From NCBI GenBank assembly GCA_944472135.2, contig OX235270.1, positions 84,577,168 through 84,641,167 on the forward strand: a DNA stretch of 64,000 nucleotides, given 5' to 3'. Position 1 is the stretch's first letter; each line of letters starts with the position of its first letter. A program made the translations under genes and the position numbers. Positions 11,246-23,889 of the stretch are shown here, piece after piece. A model generated the notes under the pieces. That model saw only the letters and a program-made list of their open reading frames with translations. It was not told the DNA's origin and did not search any database. The stretch is from Trichobilharzia regenti (Eukaryota > Platyhelminthes > Trematoda > Strigeidida > Schistosomatidae).

Positions 11246-11929
11246 TCATACAAACTTCCAGAAAATATCTGCTCCTCCCTTATTTTTTTTCAAACGTCTG
11301 GTTAATTCATTCTCTATTTTGTTATTGAAATCTTTCTTCTCCTCAAGTTTTTGAAACTTCTGTGTGTCCTTTAATATATCATTCATTTTTTCAATATAGT
11401 CACTTCTATCAAGGAGAACTACTTCTGATCCTTTATCCGGCTTTTTGATTATCAGTCTCTCGTCATTAATCAGTTTTTTCAGTTCTTCTCTGTGCTCCTC
11501 TGTCAAGAAACGTTTACTGTCGCATTTGAGGTTTTTGTACTGATAACAACAATCCAATAGATTGGATTTGAAGCGTTCTAATTCCAGGGTGGATGATGGA
11601 ACTAGATCCCTTGTTTGACTAAATAGATTTTCAATTTTAATATCAGTATCTAAGTGATTAACTCGTTTCGGTCTATCACAAAATCGAAGGCCAAGGGAAA
11701 GTACTTCAAGTTGCATCTTATTTAATTCAATACTCCTATGATTGTAGACGTACTTTTTAGGATCTGCTGGAAATTTACCAGCCTCTGGCTTTCTTTCAAG
11801 TACTTTCATAATATCTATCAGCTTCTTTTGTGCTCTTCGTTCACTAACTTGAGAAACGTATTCCATAAAAGGTGTTCTAAGATCTTCTGGCAGTTCATCT
11901 ACCGCATATTGCCTGCGAGTGATATTCAT
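11246..11929 (-). pseudogene. Penelope-like element ORF, N-terminal part
   Basis: This open frame of 227 codons covers the region upstream of the RT fingers. Near its end is the IIKKPDKGSEVVLLDRSDY block, matching the conserved 'K.DKG...V..D..DY' motif of Penelope-type polymerases. The frame ends at a stop at 11246, and the RT continues in another frame toward 10.9 kb. Starting at the ATG at 11929 is plausible but unproven, because the 5' end of Penelope ORFs is variable. Confidence 0.8.
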
Positions 11930-12198
11930 TTCATTCTATTGTATTTATGTATGTAGATAAAGAGTCTGTTTGGTTGAATGCATATCGTTTCAACGTCTTC
12001 CTATTAGGATGAACTCTGCTTCGACATAGAGACTTGTAGTAAACTTTAGGACAGTGATTTGACTCGATGAAATTGTTAGTGAAGTCCAATATAGCCTTTG
12101 TTTCATTGAGCTAAGCGTTATACTTCAGGTAGCCATTGAGAACCTTCAACGCTACAGGCGGTCACAACATTTTAAGTGATTAAAAATGCCCGTTGAAA

Positions 12199-12275
12199 TT
12201 TTTCAAAAGAACGGATACTGAACAAAGAGTACTCTTTTCGATAACCCCTTCATCATCAGGCTCTACAGTTATATG
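12199..12275 (-). repeat. Penelope pseudo-LTR copy (5') with hammerhead-like motif
   Basis: Minus strand: GAGC (12260-12263), CTGATGA (12253-12259), a spacer that pairs poorly, then GAAA (12236-12239). The self-complementary AAGAGTACTCTT (12225-12236), one base, and GTTC (12220-12223) follow. GTTC pairs with GAGC using one G.U pair. This is the layout of a type I hammerhead with a palindromic helix III, a design reported for Penelope-like elements and thought to act as a dimer. The weak stem II is the main doubt. Confidence 0.55.
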
Positions 12276-12280
12276 GACAT

Positions 12281-12478
12281 TTTAGTGTCGGTGGCACAGT
12301 GGTTAGGACTCTCGCCGACCATGCACATGGTTCGAGGTTCGATTCCCTGCCGACATACACCTGATATCAATGGTCGGCCTGCAAAATTTGGGCTACCGAT
12401 ATCCATGCTGAAAATTCCATACTTGTACCAAATGTACAGTGTGGAATCAAGCTGTAATCAAAAATAAAAAATAAATAA
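12281..12478 (+). mobile_element. tRNA-derived SINE (family A)
   Basis: This is the best-preserved copy. The head at 12281-12352 folds like a tRNA with paired ends GTCGG and CCGAC, box A 'TGGCACAGTGG' and box B 'GGTTCGATTCC'. The body runs to about 12445 and the tail is an A-rich (TAAA)n run. It lies immediately beside the 5' repeat of the Penelope-like element. Confidence 0.87.
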
Positions 12479-12479
12479 A

Positions 12480-13942
12480 TCAAAATATAGTCAGTTTGTC
12501 ACCAATCTTGAAACCAAAATATTTCTATCTGCATCAAAGACATCTGACAATCTGGTGCTTTTTTTGCCTAACCAAATCCACCCGACAGTACTAGGCGAAA
12601 TAATTTAGACCTCATATTCAATATTCGAAATTTTTTTAAAACGCAACTTTGCATAGAGCTTCGCTAAACAATTCACCAAAACAACTTTTAGAGAAACTAA
12701 TACGTAAATAGACTTGCCTATATGGGATTTCGTGGAAAAGACTTAACAGTGGTTTCACATTCCTCCATCAAAATATTTGTGTGATTCGTTTCAGGGGATA
12801 ATTTGAGTACGATTGTAACAATAGGGAAACAAATTGTCACAGATGTAACGCATGAGTGCTTCACTAAATTTATATCGCATCAATTACTCCTCACCCTTCT
12901 AGTGTTCACTCTTCTTTTTCTCATTCTTTTTCAATCAACATTACTGGATAATAAGCAAATAAAAGGTGGGATGGATATATGGTAGTTTTATGAAGGACTC
13001 ATTGCGATATCAACAAACATTCTCTATCTCTAAAGTTTATGTATGTTTACTGGACTCGAATCTATCCACTGAGATGTTATCGGCATTAAAAAGACAACAA
13101 ATTTTTCTGGTTCAGTCATACTTGTCTTTCCAATGAAGAGAAATAAGAAGAGGAAAATGGGAATAGGTTGACCAGAAAAAGGAGTAACAAAATCACGTGA
13201 TTCATACCCTTTCTTTATGATACATATTAGCCTGCTAATTACTACCAATAAATATCAGGCATAATGAAAAGGAGTTCGTCAGGGTGCAATATTGTAGGCG
13301 ATCAAAGAACAAAATGTTCGTTAAATCATTTAAACCACAGCTGTTTTGCCTTCAACGATCAGTTTGTTCATCTGTGTGAAGTGAAACACAATGCGGACGA
13401 TTAGATTTTCAAGGGAAAAGAGCTCGATGGTATGACGGTGTATCACTACACACACACACACACACTTCATATCATCGTTGGTAAATATACCTTCGAGCAG
13501 CCATAAGTGTTATATTCTCGCTTCACTGATTGAGCAGATGTTAAGAGCAGCTTGGACATCAGGTTTGGTGGGTTAGCTAAAGAATCAGCAGGAAGTGTTG
13601 TCAAAGCTCAGGACGAGCAGGAGACATACTCAAACAAAATCATGAATGTTATTTCTAACTGAAGCCAACCAGAAACGAACTCGAAATCGTCCAAGTAGCG
13701 CTACTAACTGGCTTCCTAGAATATAACTAGTTATTGTAAAGATATAGAACAGTTCAAAATTTTGAATTGTAGGAAGAGATCAGTGTTCAATCTCAGATTC
13801 ATTTTCAACCAGAAACAACAGCGAGTGCATTACTGAGTGTATCTAAATAGAGAAATTTCATTTGATGGCTTGCAAATACAATTCTTCAAAGACGGACTGA
13901 ATTATTCTCGATGATAACGTTCACAATCTGAAAACTCCAAGT
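12480..13942. other. Mostly anonymous sequence
   Basis: No confident gene was found. A (CA)n tract lies at 13449-13465. A short GVRQGAIL-like stretch near 13268 may be a scrap of reverse transcriptase. An exon-like segment near 12797 is listed among the rejected items. Confidence 0.4.
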
Positions 13943-15607
<1,665 letters not shown>

Positions 15608-15664
15608 TAAGAAAATGTAAATTTCTACTTTGCTCCTCATCCAGCCAAACATCTTTCCTCAGTG

Positions 15665-15866
15665 CACTGTGCGTCCGTGGCACAGTGGTTAGGACTCTCG
15701 CCGACCATGCACATGGTCCAAAGTTCGATCCCCTGCCAACGCACACCTGATATCTCTGGTCGGCCTGCGAAATTCGGGCTACCGATATCCATGGTGAAAA
15801 TTCCATACTTGTACCAAATGTACAGTGTGGAATCAAGCTGTAATAAAAAATAAATAAATAAAATAA
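15665..15866 (+). mobile_element. tRNA-derived SINE (family A)
   Basis: This copy has box A 'TGGCACAGTGG' near 15679 and box B 'GTTCGATCCC' near 15723, then the common body and a (TAAA)n tail. It sits just beyond the right edge of repeat X. Confidence 0.87.
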
Positions 15867-16270
15867 TCAAACTACTTGAATTTTGGCTTATTTTGAAGTC
15901 ACATTAATCCTCAAACGGTTCTTATACCATTGTATAACAAAGAGGATTGTTCATAGCTCAAGCATCAACAAATATGAAATGCTGTAGTGAATAAGGTCAC
16001 AGATGTGTTGAATAAAGTAGATAGAAGTTTGAATTTGAAAAAGACAGACTAAGAGTGTTCCATTCGTAAACTGAATGATACTAGTAACTGACTTCAAAGC
16101 GAACAGTTGTAGTTTCGTCGTCAAAAATCGCTGAAGTAAAACAATGAGTCAAACTAGACAGAATGTGTATATCAATAAAGTTTCATCTAGAGAGAGAGAG
16201 ATTTGTTGAAAAATTGAGAGGTTTCGCCATTTTCTATTCTGTCTACATACATTACATTCTTTTATTCCAG

Positions 16271-19200
16271 TAAAGTAACTAGTGTTTGGGGGAGAGTTAC
16301 CATTCAGTTGGATGTAAGTACCAATTTTTTTTCATGCTTCATTTCTCTTGACAAAGTTTAGTAACAGTTATGTGAACTAAGTCATTCGCCTTCCAAGTGA
16401 GTGTTAAGAACCAAGGTAGGTGACTGTGACATGTTATTTTCATGTTATCAAGTCGTAAGAACACTATATTGAAAATAAATCGACAACTCTACAGTACACC
16501 ATAATTTGTATGTTTTCACGGTATGGCTACAACAACAACAACAACAAAAATTAACAACATTTCAGTATGTGTAAAAATAAAGGCGAAAGTATGTTTAAAA
16601 TGTTTATTACTAAAACAGGTTTACTGGTTTTAAAATAAAATCAGAATATTTAACAGAATATAAATAAAAGTTATCACTAGTTTAGACTTGTAAGTTGGAA
16701 AACAGTGACTGAATAATAATGATCAATGCTTCAATTTATTACCAGTTCAATGTTTCAATTTATGTTGTATTTTGTTTTTCTTTAAATTTAATACATCTAT
16801 CTAATTTACATGTCTATATGTAGGCCAGTGTATACACAATTATATTAATATGCACATATACCTACCTACCTACCTATATTTGTATATTGTTGTTAGTTAG
16901 TGTATTGCCCAACTTAATCAGAAATTACAATTATCCAATTCTTCTAATGTGCTTATCAAAATAAATTATCACAAGGCAGACACACATACACACAGATACA
17001 CACATGCGTATACAGGCATACTAACAACACACACACATATTTTTTTTAAAAATGCACTCGTATACAGATTTATACAATTAGTGTAATAGATATTATTATG
17101 TAAATATATAACATGTATTATTAACCAGTATGCGAATGTTTTTTTGAAATCCGTCAGCTGTTTGGTAAAAATCTTATCAAAGATTGATATCAAATGTTAT
17201 TTTACAGTGAAACACTGTTTACAACTGATAAACACGCAGCTACATGCAACCTGATGCATATATATATATATATAAGAACAGTTGTACGATTACATTAAAC
17301 TCTAGAAGCAAATTAGAAGTAGGCAACTGGAATTCAAATGCCTGTCACCTTGGTGCATTTGTTATCTTGTGTCAATATGTGATCAGGGAACAGATACAGC
17401 CAGTGGAAACAAAAACTTTAAAGAAGGAATAAAAGTTTATAAATTAAATATCTCACTTTAATTCAGTATTTTAGTTTTGACAAAATGAAGGCTGGTCATT
17501 TGTGGACAGATGATTTCTCTCTTGCTCAAGTTCTCACTCTTTGTCGACAGTGCTTCGCTGAGAATCTCACGGTATGTTTTTTTTATTTTGACTGTCTTTT
17601 AAGAAGACAGTTGTAGCGAAGAAAATTTTCTTTTCTACGAAGTCATCATCTAGGCTGTACATTCATGTATTTATATCAAATGGATGGGAAAGTTCCAGAA
17701 TAATTTCCGGTTAAGGATCAAATCAACAGAAATTACAATTAGGAATTATAATGCCATAATAAACAGGGGGATGGATAGACCTCAAACAAAGTAGCATCAT
17801 AATAACTAATAAGATTGACATTGTGCAATTGGGGGTTATAAATGTAGAAATAACAAAATAGACAGGATGTTTCGATATAAAAACTAATGTGACGAATAAG
17901 TGTTTATGCAATCAGGGATTAAATGTGTAGAAATAGTAAAATGACAAATTAGACAGGAAGTTCGGATATGAAATTTTTTATTTTATTTTTGATTACAGCT
18001 TGATTCCACACTGTATTTTTGGTACTAGAATGGAATTTTCAGCATGGATATCGGTAGCCCAAATTTCGCAGGCCGACCAGAGATATCAGGTGTGCGTCGG
18101 CGTGGGCGCGAACCTCGGACCATGTGCATAGTCGGCGAGAGTCCTAACCACTGTGCCACCGACGATGGTATTGTAAACAGGTATTAAGAAAAACTTAAAA
18201 ATAACATGAGTAAACAGGAAGTTTAGATAAGAAAGGCGATGGGATGGTCATTACTAAAAGAATTACCTGTTTATGATGGCCATAGCAGGGACAAGGGTTG
18301 GACGTATTTCTTTTGGATACAAAGCGTGGGATTGAGCTTTTGGATAGCTAGTGCCTCGGCTATGCCCAGATGTCTTGAGTTTACTCCCTTTGATAGGTTT
18401 GATCGAATCGTGTATATTACTTTTGAAAGATTTTTCGAATGGCTCTGAATGTACTGAATTGATCAGATGTTCTGTCACTGAGCTATATACACGTTTTTGG
18501 TCTCCTTTTACTAGCCAGGCTGGATAGTGTTCATGAGCGCATTTTTCAAGTTGGTGCATGGTATGAACGATGTACTCAGCTCCGCAAGAGAAAATAACTT
18601 TTAGTGTACATAAACTACTCCAGTGTCAAAATGAAATGTCAGTTGATGTATTCCCCTTAAGGAAATTTATCAGAGATGACTACGTGCTTTGAAGGGGAAG
18701 GTTAGTGTTACTTGAAGGGGGAACTGTAAATAAATTGGTTCTATTCAGTGTTCCGGCAGTGGCTAGCAATGGAATTCAGGATACAAGTATCGTGCTGATT
18801 CAAGAAAGATAGATTGGATGTTGAGATTACGTTATGAATTCAATTTTGTAAAAAAGAATACAAAAGACTTATCCGATTTATGTGATGAAAGTAATGTCAG
18901 GCATGAGCTAACTAAGCTTCTTTGCACTACTAAATAAACCATTTCTTCCACCCTTACAGTATCAAACTTGATTGTTATTGTATTTCTTATATTTATAATC
19001 CTATCAATTTTTTTTGTTTTTGTTTATTTATTTTGCATAATTTTGAACATCAACAGAACATTAGATTCAATATCCTATAATAACATGCTAAAATTTTCAA
19101 ACTGAATCGACAATACTGTTTGAAACAAACTCACTGTTATTATTATTATTATTATTTAATGATCGCAGTTCGTGCTTAAAATATTTTTGACTTTATATCA

Positions 19201-22200
19201 TAAGCGTGAAAAAAAATCCTATGGTTAATTTTGGTTTTAATTTTTAATTTTATTTATATTTTGGGTAAATCAGATGCAATATTGTGACAAATGCTGAGAA
19301 TTCCATTCTGTATTATAAGTACTGTTTTTGGAATAAAGTAAAATAAATTATTATTAAATTCTGTAAAGAAGCGAAATACGCCAAAATATCTGACATACAA
19401 CAGGATTCCCTATAAGCTTATACGTAGGCATTATTGATGCGTATGAAAAAAAACACGGTATTCGGTTGTGTCTGTGGCTTTCCCTTGCCTACTGCGCAAA
19501 TTAATGGAATTTGTTATGTACGCCTATTAAAGTAAGCAATAAGATTGTGTATATCATTCACTTGGGGAGTGTCAGCTTTTCATTTGAATGGCCTAACAGA
19601 AGTGAGTTAATTGACCTGAGATAGTGTGGTCAGGAGGTTCTTCTCTCAGTCACACAAAAATGACAAAATATGCCTACCAGTCACATATCAGGTGTTATGA
19701 GGAGAAAGAAGAAAGGGGAGAATGAGTATCATGAGACAGAGTGGAATTCCACCAGCTAAATAAGTGTTTACTGAGTACTTTCAACGGATGTAGGTTCGAG
19801 GCCCTCTGCTTTCATTCTGAGTATAAGTGAATCAAGTGTACTCGTCAGACAAACACATTGAAATAGAAGTGACTGTGTTGGTGAGTTAATTTTCGTGAAG
19901 GATGATTTGGTGAAGTGTGTATTTTCTTGTTAGGGGGGAGGGTGGGCATTTGGTTTTCTGACTAGTTAGTGATGTTATTTGAGTGAGTGATGTGGTCTGA
20001 ATTTCGTGGACATGAACTCGATAGTTGAGTGTATTAGGATTGTTAGTTAATGACTGGGAAGGACATTTGGGATGTAATTTGTGAATTGTTTAGCCTTCAT
20101 TAATTGGATACACGTACATTCGACTGAGATAGTTCCCTCTCACGAGACACCTCGTATGGATGCAGTAGGCTGATTTATTATTTATTATTGTCCCCTTGAT
20201 TTCCGATTGGAACACTGAGCTTTAGCAGAACACCTTCACTTTGTCCTATTTTCTTCGATCCTCCTTATCTGGCCGCATAATTGCGCATAGTCCCTTATCC
20301 CCTCCTCACATGTTCGCCTCCATATCACTCTCTGATGCCCCACTCATCGTTCTGTAGAGCGATTTCAGTCGGTGTATTCGATCCTTATCCACTTTCTTCG
20401 GAGTATTTGTTGACCAAAAGCTTCTTGGTTATTTTGTTCCCATAGTTTTTTAAAGTTATTTTTATTATTGTAGTATTGTTTCCTTTAGCTCCTGGAGGAA
20501 CATAGGGATTCAGCTGCACATCTATATTGCGTTCAGTTCTTCACCAACGCTTTCACGCGACTCCACTCCATGTTGTCATCCCCTCTCCCCATGTATCTCT
20601 TCAGGGAAAACCAGAAGCCTATATAGGAAACTATATGCCCGCACTAGCAAGTACAAAAACTCATCCATACCCTACCTAGCTCATGTTCTGTGCGATAAAG
20701 AAAGCATTAGGCGTGAAACCTTTAACTTATTAAATAGTCAGTAGAACAAATGGATCTCGTCTTTCCAAGTCACATCATTTACAGGTACAACGTTTTCTCT
20801 CTACCTTTTTTTTGTTATGTGTTGTTTTGTTTCTCTTTTCCTTGCAAACTCTACTTAAAACATTCTTCTTCGTTCTTTCACACTCTGTATACCTCGACCA
20901 TTTTGCTATCGCTTACGCCAGTAAATATGCTAGTAGTATCTACTTTTCTAACACCTTCAAACACTCTGTTTAAATTTTGGCTTTGCTACCGACATGCTAA
21001 TATGTTGTTGTCAAAACTGACTGAGATAACCTTAATCTATGTAGAACTATATTTATTGTTAATGTACTAACTAGATGCAATATTGTAGTAAAATGTTGAG
21101 AATTCCACAAGTACTGATTTGGAATAAAGCTTATCTTATCTTATCTCTTCACATGACCTCCTCCATGTCACCCATCCTCCCAGTGACGACCAACTCGCTG
21201 CTTCCCATTCGGGTTCCATTCGATAGCCTGTCGTACGATGTCACTTGATGGTTTACTCAGAGTATGGCCAATCCATTCCACCTCCATTTCTTCCTTCATA
21301 TTTGTTGCACAATCGATTCCTGCTGGGTTGGTTCGCTCCCAGAGAGCACTCACTATTGCTGGCCGGCCATCTGATCTTGAGTATTGAGCGAGGACAGCTT
21401 TTATGAATGTGTGCAGTTGGTTCGAAGTGCTCTTTATGAATCACCAAGTCTGTGATACGTATATTAGCACCGACTTCATATTGGAGTTGAAAATCCGGAT
21501 CTTATTTTTTATGCTGAGTGATGTTGACCTCCATCCACCCAGACTTGAGAGTAGTAGAGGCTTGTCTTGCTTTCCAGATCCTTGCTTTGATTTCCTCATT
21601 GAGTTCTATCCGCCTGTAGTTGCTAATTCTTTTTGGACGTTTAGTCTTTTGATTGTAACCAAAGAATGCAGCTGTTGATGAAAGTTTGCGACAGGCTGTT
21701 GGAAATTCAATTCATGATACTCATATCAACTTTCTGAGCCACATATAAGAAACGACCTAACACTGATGCTGAAAATCCGAATTTCGTTCTAAGCGCTGAG
21801 ATGAGAAGGTTTCCAGACTGATTTCAGTTTTGACATCCTTATATGTGTTTTTAGTAGTAGTGGAAACTTACTTACTTACTTTACTTCGGCTATCTCCTAC
21901 GGGAAGATGACCCGGCTTCATGAACATCTCGAATCATCGCTGCTCAGGCGCGGCGATCTGATCCAAGGTTTTGCGACAGGGTTATCCAATTCTTGTTCCA
22001 CAGACGGAGTCCATAGACGGTTTGTAGCCCCAGGCACTCCATATCAACCTTGACTGTACCAAGCCATGTTTTCAGCTGTTCACCCCCGCTGCGACATCGC
22101 CAAGATGGAAATGGCGAGGGATTTAGAACTGATTTGACCAGATCGTCATCTGGTCGGCGCAGAACATGGCCAAACCACCGAAGGTGACGTTGTTGGACCA

Positions 22201-23098
22201 GTACTGGAATCTGGTTGATGTTGTAGAGAGTTCATGAAGTTTCATGGGAATTAGGTACGAGTGATGTCCCCAGAATCGCTCGGCCTTTTGTTTGAGAGTG
22301 CAGCTCTAGCCTTTACACAACCAAGTGTGACCTACAAGGCAGTAGGAGTGGAGTAGGGAGTCCACTATCCATTGGCAACCGGTGACCGGAGTCCGGTTCA
22401 TACGCCTTTTTGAATGGGGCCAGACATCCAGGCCATCCAATAAGCTATTTCTCCATACGTCTGCCGGTGAGCTCCGGTGAGCTTCATACGCCAGTCGTTG
22501 GAGGTTTGGAATCAGGGTTTAGCCATCTCCCCTAGACTGTCATCCAATGGACAGTCAACCCGGTGAAGAGTGCCGGGCATCCGCTTTTGCCCTCTCACTT
22601 CGGTGAAAAACACCTCCGCTATGGAAACGACGCTGCCTCGATAAGTGAAGAAAGTGACCTCAATCAGGATGATTAAGGGTATATTTCCCGTAAAGTGAAG
22701 TTGTTTTCTAAGCAGCTTAATAACTTTTGGAAATCAATTTCTATTCTCATTGAAAGACAGCTCAATGCACATAATAGGTTCTGTGCATAACTTGCTAAAT
22801 ATTAAGTAGACTGCAATTCAACTATTTCATTACTTGGATTTCTTCTATTACATAACAGGTAACACAGCTATCTATTTTGCAGAATGAGCAATGTCCAGTT
22901 TCTTGTCTGAGTTATGAGTATGTATCATCCTGTAAAATCTATAAAATCTCAGATAAGGATGATCAGATTAGGAAGACGAATTCAGTAGTGATAGCTGGCG
23001 ATGGATATTCTGAGGTTTCTTCTATCCATTTTAAGTTCCATAGACTTGGAAGTCTTGAAAGACTTCGCCTAACTTCTCTCCTTCGCCCCACTACTTAA
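16271..23098 (+). CDS. Unidentified host gene, last three exons (partial)
   Basis: Three exons fit together without a frame break: 16271-16313, 17467-17571 and 22883-23098. Exon a starts after 'CTTTTATTCCAG', reads KVTSVWGRVTIQLD and ends in phase 0 at a GTAAGT donor (16314). Exon b follows 'CTTTAATTCAG', gives 35 codons with the core KMKAGHLWTDDFSLAQVL, and ends in phase 0 at GTATGT (17572). Exon c follows 'CTATCTATTTTGCAG', runs 71 codons beginning NEQCPVSCLSYEY, and ends in TAA. An AATAAA lies at 23133-23138. The product is not recognised, and upstream exons, and possibly others within the introns, are missing. An ATG at 17485 could be an alternative start after trans-splicing. Composition is more balanced than in the surrounding DNA. 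The exon calls rest on splice signals and phase agreement only. Confidence 0.5.
17598..18640 (-). mobile_element. Penelope-like element 3' fragment
   Basis: The minus strand carries the GIY-YIG domain remnant at about 18180-18605: an FSCGAEYI block, then HEHYPAWL, then SSVTEHL, with the rest drifting out of frame. The left end (17600-17660) resembles the Penelope pseudo-LTR ('GATGATGACTTCGTAGAAAA' on the minus strand). The 17.7-17.96 kb part contains imperfect internal repeats of about 100 bp built on 'TAGACAGGA'. It begins about 25 bp after the donor site of candidate exon b, so it would be an intronic insertion. A SINE interrupts it. Confidence 0.7.
17975..18167 (-). mobile_element. tRNA-derived SINE (family A) inside a Penelope fragment
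   Basis: This minus-strand copy has its A-rich tail at about 17975-17990 and its tRNA-like head ending at 18167. Box A reads 'TGGCACAGTGG' on the minus strand. Box B is mutated (GGTTCGCGCCC). It is younger than the Penelope fragment it interrupts. Confidence 0.83.
18770..19375 (+). mobile_element. Degenerate LINE 3' end
   Basis: The segment 19265-19350 matches the 3' tail of the LINE family at 20.6-21.14 and 56.66-57.78 kb, sharing 'CAGATGCAATATTGTGA', 'TGAGAATTCCA' and 'AAGTACTGTTTTTGGAATAA'. Upstream, a 55-codon open stretch ending at a stop near 18939 ends in SNVRHELTKLLC. That weakly resembles the family's DNVRRETYDLLC C-terminus. The tail identification is good; the coding part is uncertain. 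Confidence 0.55.
19573..20062 (-). repeat. Repeat X, copy without the (TAAC)n array
   Basis: This is an inverted relative of 13943-15607. On its minus strand it matches first the stretch left of the array and then the stretch right of it. Only a short 'TTAACTCACC' bridge lies where the other copy has more than 1.1 kb of TAAC. The two copies face each other across about 4 kb. Confidence 0.7.
20178..20602 (-). mobile_element. Two RTE-type LINE 3' fragments
   Basis: Two minus-strand tails lie in series. One begins at about 20178 (ATT-rich tail, then the 'GTTCCAATCGG'-like end on the minus strand) and one at about 20459. Both show the RTE 3' signature around the 'ACATAGGG' complement. Each is truncated within the C-terminal region. 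The second continues after an intervening LINE insertion at 21.14 kb. Confidence 0.65.
20603..21139 (+). mobile_element. LINE 3' fragment inserted into an RTE remnant
   Basis: It begins with the family's C-terminal coding end (KTRSLYRKLYARTSKYKNSSI, ending RRETFNLLNSQ and a stop near 20745). This is close to the minus-strand copy at 57.46-57.76 kb. A 3' UTR follows, then the tail block 'AGATGCAATATTGTAG' and 'GGAATAAAGC', and a (TTATC)n terminal repeat at about 21124-21142. It splits the RTE fragment into 20459-20602 and 21145 onward. Confidence 0.75.
21145..21840 (-). mobile_element. RTE-type LINE C-terminal fragments (interrupted)
   Basis: This continues the minus-strand RTE copy split by the preceding LINE. 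The C-terminal blocks equivalent to 55.1-55.55 kb are recognisable at 21150-21560. From about 21600 to 21840 there is a second, more diverged piece of the same region ('TGAAAATCCGAATTTCG' near 21770), implying another old insertion. Confidence 0.65.
21868..22290 (-). mobile_element. Non-LTR retrotransposon C-terminal fragment with (TAAG)n tail
   Basis: The minus strand reads RWFGHVLRRPDDDLVKS near 22170, then RCRSGGEQLKTWLGTVK and YGLRLWNKNW, then a stop. The 3' end is a (TAAG)n tail at about 21868-21885. The 'RWFGH.LR.P' and 'LKTWL..VK' blocks are typical of the region after the RT domain in non-LTR elements. The family differs from the RTE copies elsewhere in the window. Confidence 0.7.
22291..22690. 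other. Less AT-rich segment of unknown origin
   Basis: This stretch has a balanced base composition unlike its neighbours, with a short palindromic block near 22380-22395 ('ACCGGTGACCGGAGTCCGG'). No open frame was recognised. It probably belongs to the element whose C-terminus lies to its left, but no motif proves this. Confidence 0.35.
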
Positions 23099-23639
23099 TC
23101 GACATTATTTTATCGAAATATGCAAATACATAAATAAAGGCAATCAGTTCATGCTTGATACTAGTTAACCCTGAGAAAATCGGCAAACTGATGCAAAATT
23201 CACTCCGTTAATAATAATAATAATAATAATAATCGAAGGGTAGTATTAATTTCTTTTTATTTTAAGGCTGTGATTATTTAACCTAGATTCTAGAATTCAT
23301 GCACGTGAAAGTATAATGATTTCCTGAATCAGTTCAAGTGGTTTCTCACAAGTACAACACAATAAATATATACACCAACTTATCACTTTCATGTGATCTC
23401 TAACTGAAGTATTATCGAGACTGTAGAAGTGCTTTTCTTTTTCTCTTTTCACCAGGCAAACAACAAAAATCTTGTTATATATATGTATATATATATATAT
23501 TCACATGAGAAGTGGAGATATTAATCCTTCGTACTGAAACTATGATTTGCATGTGAATGAAGTGTTTTGCCTCTTAGATAACTTTATGCATCGTTTGATT
23601 TCTGTGCATAAAGCAGTGCCTTAATTAACTGATACTATG

Positions 23640-23882
23640 TTAACCAGGCTTAGGCCCGTAGATCTCTATCCCTCTCTCTCTCTCTTATTTCTTTGTGTTC
23701 CAACTGGAATAAAGGGCTTCCGGCTTGAGGTATGAAGTTTCTGTGCGGTGAAGTTGCTGGCCTCTTCGCCGAAATTAGTCTACTGGATAAGTGAGCTTAA
23801 GGAGTGAGTTGGTCGGGAATCGAACTGTGGATCATGTACACAGTTGGCCAGTATTCTACCGTTGAACCACCGACGGAAGCCT
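23640..23882 (-). mobile_element. SINE with tRNA-Gly-like head and RTE-like tail
   Basis: On the minus strand 23878-23812 reads GGTGGTTCAACGGTAGAAT and, after a degenerate middle, GTTCGATTCCCGACC. This is strikingly like the D-arm and T-arm of tRNA-Gly. The 3' end (about 23695-23740) reads GGAAGCCCTTTATTCC, which resembles the 3' end of the RTE elements here (GAAGCCCTATGTTCC). It ends in an A/G-rich run. It appears to be a second SINE family, seen once in this window. Confidence 0.6.
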
Positions 23883-23889
23883 GTAGGTT

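Larger units (their letters stand above)
9541..12275 (-). mobile_element. Penelope-like retroelement, nearly complete but broken
   Basis: This minus-strand element has, in order, an N-terminal domain, a Penelope-type reverse transcriptase and a C-terminal GIY-YIG endonuclease. It is bounded by direct repeats of about 75 bp (9541-9615 and 12199-12275) of the pseudo-LTR kind known from Penelope-like elements. The RT retains LHKPGVPLRPILD (near 11190), LDITSLITNVP (near 11020), GSPLGP (near 10820) and YMDD (near 10730). At least two frame breaks and several stops split the coding region. A SINE has inserted next to the right-hand repeat. It is related to, but distinct from, the Penelope remnants in the 46-60 kb array. 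Confidence 0.88.

Noticed and set aside
12281..12352. Functional tRNA gene
   Set aside because: The tRNA-like fold is the head of a SINE present in five copies with a common non-tRNA body and A-rich tail, so it is not a tRNA gene.
12797..12985. Exon-like stretch after 'TGATTCGTTTCAG' on the plus strand
   Set aside because: The acceptor looks good, but there is no convincing donor and its phase does not fit the exon at 16271; the end is a low-complexity Leu/Phe run.
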